64,000 nt of DNA from positions 806,001 to 870,000 of the forward strand of contig JACKIM010000002.1 of NCBI GenBank assembly GCA_020638465.1, read 5' to 3'. Positions 60,475-64,000 of this stretch are shown piece after piece. The stretch comes from Geminicoccaceae bacterium. GTDB taxonomy: Bacteria > Pseudomonadota > Alphaproteobacteria > Geminicoccales > Geminicoccaceae. Both the position numbers and the translations under genes were made by a program. Each line of letters starts with the position of its first letter. The first letter of the stretch is position 1. Under the pieces are notes generated by a model, which made no database searches, had not been told where the DNA came from, and saw nothing but the letters and a program-made list of their open reading frames with translations.

Positions 60475-62682
60475 TCAAAATCTGTGGGTGAGGCCGAAGA
60501 GGGAAACGAAGTCGAGATCGCGTGCCGGATCGTGGTCGGCTTCATGGCGCAGAATGCCGCCAAGGCGCAGGACGGTCCTGCCATCGTGCAGCGGCAGGCG
60601 ATAGTCGAGAGCAAGGTCGATTTCGCGGCCATCGCCCGACAACCGGACATCGTGCCGGCGACGGATGACCGTGCCATCGAGCGTGCGGGCGACCGGCAGG
60701 TCCAGGCTGGCCTCAAGGCCGTCAGGACGCAGGGGCTGCATCAGGGTGACGGCAAAGCGGTCGGCATCTCGCAGGAGGTTGCGTGAGGCCAGTCCCAGCG
60801 CATAGCCGTCACTGCGGAAATTGCCGACATCGCGGACAAGGCCGGTGGCTGTACTTGAGACCGTGGTACGGGCGAGCATGGCTTCGGCGAACAGCGACAG
60901 GTCGCTGGTGATCGGCTGGTCGATGGAAATCCTGCCATGCACGGTACGGCTGCCGTCCCCGAATGCCAGCGCGCCAGCACTCTCCATGCCGAAGGGGCCG
61001 TCGCTCTCGTCGAGCTGGCCCAGGGAAAGCCGTGCCGTGGCGCCGGAGGCTGAACGATGGACGAGTTCGCTGCTGATGTCGGTGCGATCGGCGCCATCGA
61101 GGTCGGATCGCTGCGTGTCGACGATGGCCGTGCTGAACCCCATGCGCCACTCGAAGCCGTATCCGAGCTGGTGGCCAATGGCCATCGAGGCACCCTGTGA
61201 CAGCTCGGCGAAACCGGCCGAAGGGAGAGGGCGGGTCACGCTGGCCGCATCCATCGGGCGACCGATGGCGATATCCAGCATGGTGCCGGGCTGCAACTGT
61301 GCGCGCAGGGCGAGGTCGCCATTGTCGCGCTCGGATGCCGGTCGCGCCTGAAAAGCGACGCGGCCGTCGAGGATCCGTTCCTCCTTGTCGAACTCGTGAT
61401 CGCTGTCGATCCATCGGGCGATGTCGAGCGGCGACGATCGCCGTTCGACGAAATTTTCGAGCAGTACGCTGTAGGAACGGTCATAGGCATCGAGCAGCAT
61501 GAGCGACTGCCCCAGTTCCGGAGCTCCGGTCATCATGGCCGGAAGGGTCATGCGGCTGTCGGCAGCGGCCAGCTCGTGCCCGTCGACGCGGTTGCCGAGG
61601 CTGAGCGTCAGCGTGCCCTGGGGGGCCAGCGCGGCCTTCAGGTTGAGCAGCCCGTGTCCGTAGGTGCTGTCGACACCGGCTTGACCGAGATCGGTTGCGG
61701 TGTTGAGAAGGATCGAGACGACCTCGTTTGCGCTCAGGCTGGGTGCGGCCTGCCAGACGAGGGCGGCCGCACCGGAGACTGACGGCGCGGCGAGTGACGT
61801 TCCGTCATAGGCTGAATATCCACCGCCGGCCGAGGCCGAGGTCGTGGATACGATGTTTTCGCCGGGTGCGACCATGTATGCGTTCTTCGACGATCCCGCA
61901 CGGTTCGAGAACGCGCTGATCGTGTTGCTGGCGTCGACTGAACCGACGACGATCGCACGTCCCTGGGCTTCGCTTGATGACGCGAAGGCACCGGGATAGT
62001 CGGGGCTGCTGGACCCGTTGTTGCCGGCAGCGAAGACGAGGACGTGGCCGCTGCCGGCGGCGTTGGCGAGGCTGCCTTGAAAAGCGCTGTTGAGCGAAAG
62101 GGCGTTGCCGAGGCTGTAATTGAGAATGTCGGCATTGTGACTGACGGCATAGTCGGTCGCTGTGGCCAGGTCGGTCTGATCGAAGGTGCAGGATCCCGAG
62201 CTTCCGACGGAACAGCTTCCCGCGGAATCGGCACGAATGGCCATGATCTGTGAATTGTACGCCATTCCGTGCATGCCGTTGGCGTTCCTGTCGGCAGCGA
62301 TGACGCCCGACACGGGCGTGCCGTGATTGCCGACATCCTGGAGCGCGCCGCGCCCTCCGATGATATCCGTGCTGTCCGGGTGGACGTGCGAAACGAGCTC
62401 GGCATGTGTCGTGTCGATACCGGTATCGATAACCGCGACCACCATGCCGCTGCCGGTCGCGCCGACGCCATAGGCGCTGGACGCGTTGGTCTGGGCGAGG
62501 GCGCCGCTGACACCGTATTCAACGGTCTCGAAGGTCGAAGGACTGAACAGCAGCGACAATCCCAGGCCATAACTGGTCAGGCCCGAGGAGCCGCCTGTCG
62601 CGCCGCCACCGCCGCAGGCCGAAAGGGAGAGTGCTCCCATGCTCAAGGTGGTCCCGAGAAGGAGCCTCCTCCGCAAGTCCAT
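60475..62682 (-). CDS. Lipidated subtilisin-like (S8) autotransporter protease
   Basis: This 735-residue protein starts with a lipoprotein signal (LRRRLLLGTTLSMGALSLSAC, lipid Cys at residue 23). Residues about 60-340 are a subtilase domain with catalytic Asp86 (VVAVIDTGID), His120 (NHGTPVSGVIAA), oxyanion Asn221 (FAAGNNGSSS) and Ser296 (DGTSLAAPSVSG). The remaining 400 residues are beta-rich and end in ...FGLTHRF, a terminal Phe after alternating hydrophobic residues as in outer-membrane barrels. This layout fits SphB1-type surface proteases that process other exported proteins. ATG 62682 follows a GAGTGGA-like site. It is upstream of the RTX gene on the same strand. The barrel assignment is by pattern only. 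Confidence 0.82.
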   Translation of the reverse strand: MDLRRRLLLGTTLSMGALSLSACGGGGATGGSSGLTSYGLGLSLLFSPSTFETVEYGVSGALAQTNASSAYGVGATGSGMVVAVIDTGIDTTHAELVSHVHPDSTDIIGGRGALQDVGNHGTPVSGVIAADRNANGMHGMAYNSQIMAIRADSAGSCSVGSSGSCTFDQTDLATATDYAVSHNADILNYSLGNALSLNSAFQGSLANAAGSGHVLVFAAGNNGSSSPDYPGAFASSSEAQGRAIVVGSVDASNTISAFSNRAGSSKNAYMVAPGENIVSTTSASAGGGYSAYDGTSLAAPSVSGAAALVWQAAPSLSANEVVSILLNTATDLGQAGVDSTYGHGLLNLKAALAPQGTLTLSLGNRVDGHELAAADSRMTLPAMMTGAPELGQSLMLLDAYDRSYSVLLENFVERRSSPLDIARWIDSDHEFDKEERILDGRVAFQARPASERDNGDLALRAQLQPGTMLDIAIGRPMDAASVTRPLPSAGFAELSQGASMAIGHQLGYGFEWRMGFSTAIVDTQRSDLDGADRTDISSELVHRSASGATARLSLGQLDESDGPFGMESAGALAFGDGSRTVHGRISIDQPITSDLSLFAEAMLARTTVSSTATGLVRDVGNFRSDGYALGLASRNLLRDADRFAVTLMQPLRPDGLEASLDLPVARTLDGTVIRRRHDVRLSGDGREIDLALDYRLPLHDGRTVLRLGGILRHEADHDPARDLDFVSLFGLTHRF

Positions 62683-62866
62683 GCCGTCCACTCCTGAAGA
62701 CTGGACAGCCACGATAAATGGGTGGCTGTCGACAACGACGGCCTGACTGAGAGAGATCGAAGATGGTGAATTAAACTATCAGTAGAATTCCATGAGATGC
62801 AAGCATGTAATGCAAGGATGGATGTTTCCATTGAAAATAGGATGTTGATCTTAAAAATGTTCGCGA

Positions 62867-64000
62867 TCAGAGAGGTGGCCCGACATGGAGGTCGTAGTCG
62901 TCACTGCCGGTAATCTCTGCCGTGAGAAGATCGCCCGGTTCCAGTTCGTCGGCATCCTCGACATGAATGACGCCGTCGATCTCCGGCGCTTCGGCCCAGC
63001 TTCGGCCGATGGCCACGCCATCCTCGCCGACCGAATCGATGACGATGTCGGTCGTGGTTCCGACCCGTGACGCCAGCTTGTCGCGCGAGATGTCGCGCTG
63101 AAGCTCCATGAGGCGGTTCCAGCGCTCCTTCTTGACCTCCTCGGGCACATGCCCGTCGAGGTTGTTGGAGGCCGCTCCCTCGACATTCTCGTAGCGAAAA
63201 CAGCCGACGCGATCGAGCCGTGCCTCGCGGAGCCATTCGAGCAGTTGCTCGAAATCGTGATCGGTCTCGCCGGGAAATCCGACGATCATGGTCGAACGCA
63301 GGGCGAGATCGGGCACTTCGCGACGCCAGCACTCAATGCGCTCCAAGGTGCGCTCCTGATGCGCAGGGCGGCGCATGGCCTTGAGGACGGAGGGGCTTGC
63401 ATGCTGGAAGGGAATGTCAAGATACGGCAATACCAGCCCGTCGGCCATCAATGGGATCAACTGGTCGACATGAGGGTAAGGGTAGATGTAGTGGAGCCTT
63501 ACCCAGACGTCGAGTTCGCCCAGGGCCTCGGCAAGATCGGTAATGTGGGCACGAAGCTCCCGTCCCTTCCAGTTGAAGGTCTCATGCTTGAGATCGACGC
63601 CATAGGCGCTGGTATCCTGGGAGATCACCAGCAGTTCCTGACACCCGGCCTCCACGAGCCTGGTGGCCTCGTGCAGGATGTGATGCGGCTTGCGGCTGCG
63701 CAGGCGGCCACGCAGGGAGGGGATGATGCAGAAGCTGCAGTGGTGGTTGCAGCCTTCGGAAATCTTCAGATAGGCGTAATGCCTCGGCGTCAGCCGGATG
63801 CCCTCGGGCGGGACGAGGTCAACATAGGGATCGTGCGCCGGCGGTGCCGTTTCATGCACTGCCGCCACCACCTCGTCGAAGGCCTGCGGGCCGGTTACTG
63901 CCAGGACCCTGGGATGGATCTCGCGGATCCGCTCGACGTCGTTGCCCATGCAGCCGGTGACGATCACCCGGCCATTGGCGGCCACCGCCTCGCCGATAGC
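62867..64000 (-). CDS. rimO: Ribosomal protein S12 methylthiotransferase RimO (5' end outside window)
   Basis: About 377 C-terminal residues of a radical-SAM methylthiotransferase. The frame stays open past the ATG-like GTG at 63985 to the window edge, so about 70 N-terminal residues are missing. It has RVIVTGCMGND (a Cys of the first cluster), the radical-SAM motif CNHHCSFCIIP near 95 of the visible part, and GFPGETDHDFEQLLEWL. A C-terminal TRAM domain (GVAIGRSWAEAPEIDGVIHVEDADELEPGD) is also present. It adds a methylthio group to a conserved Asp of ribosomal protein S12. The PEIDG segment distinguishes RimO from MiaB. Confidence 0.95.
   Translation of the reverse strand, partial: AIGEAVAANGRVIVTGCMGNDVERIREIHPRVLAVTGPQAFDEVVAAVHETAPPAHDPYVDLVPPEGIRLTPRHYAYLKISEGCNHHCSFCIIPSLRGRLRSRKPHHILHEATRLVEAGCQELLVISQDTSAYGVDLKHETFNWKGRELRAHITDLAEALGELDVWVRLHYIYPYPHVDQLIPLMADGLVLPYLDIPFQHASPSVLKAMRRPAHQERTLERIECWRREVPDLALRSTMIVGFPGETDHDFEQLLEWLREARLDRVGCFRYENVEGAASNNLDGHVPEEVKKERWNRLMELQRDISRDKLASRVGTTTDIVIDSVGEDGVAIGRSWAEAPEIDGVIHVEDADELEPGDLLTAEITGSDDYDLHVGPPL

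Overview
The window is a high-GC bacterial chromosome segment from an alphaproteobacterium, most likely Rhodospirillales-like. Evidence seen here: a SciP-type DUF1153 protein beside flagellar genes, an FlbD-type sigma-54 activator, TTAA-N7-TTAA sites of the CtrA type upstream of flagellar operons, a single-cysteine DksA, and the ispH-thrB-rnhA gene order. No insertion sequence, phage, plasmid gene or CRISPR array was recognised. No gene-free stretch exceeds about 270 bases.

Layout. 1-1671: the 3' part of polA. 1708-11527 (minus): a tightly overlapping nine-gene surface-polysaccharide operon. It makes a CDP-6-deoxyhexose (rfbG, rfbF, an RmlC-like epimerase, an SDR reductase), transfers sugars (a GT2, two GT4 proteins and a glycosyltransferase fused to a thymidylate-kinase-like domain) and exports the product (Wzx-type flippase). 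11729-14084: a class II histone-deacetylase-like hydrolase and a D-lactate-dehydrogenase-like flavoprotein. 14160-15914 (minus): a small flagellar operon (FlhB C-domain-like protein, a small unknown protein, fliO, fliP). 16056-17420: moeB and dksA. 17652-32265 (plus): the main flagellar region, with a hook operon fliK-flgD-flgE, then sciP, then fliF-fliG-fliH-fliN-motA-flbD-flhA and a second FliK-like gene. A tRNA-Arg(TCT) follows at 32457-32533 (minus).

32594-36801: cobalamin genes cobK and cbiD (minus) divergent from cobA and cobB (plus). 36833-39003 (minus): an LpxL-like acyltransferase and an ELM1-family protein. 39135-40571: an aldehyde dehydrogenase. 40792-49043 (minus): purA, a two-subunit ThDP decarboxylase, and a pyruvate dehydrogenase operon of the homodimeric-E1 type (aceE, aceF, lpdA). 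49188-51934 (minus): serC and serA. 52020-53225 (minus): a Bcr/CflA-type exporter. 53422-57533 (plus): ispH, thrB, rnhA and an IlvD/Edd sugar-acid dehydratase. 57612-62682 (minus): an unknown protein, an RTX-type calcium-binding protein and a lipidated subtilisin-like protease that looks like an SphB1-type autotransporter. 62867-64000 (minus): rimO, cut by the window end.

The most informative part is the flagellar regulation. A textbook sigma-54 promoter with a cluster of CCGGCAA elements lies upstream of fliK. The fliF promoter region holds a CtrA-like box followed by an inverted CCGG-TTTTTG-CCGG element with the same core. Another perfect TTAA-N7-TTAA box lies upstream of the fliOP operon. 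Genes for an FlbD activator with a degenerate receiver and for the CtrA inhibitor SciP lie in the same region. This resembles the Caulobacter class II/class III flagellar circuit packed into one locus. That reading is inferred from motifs and has not been tested.
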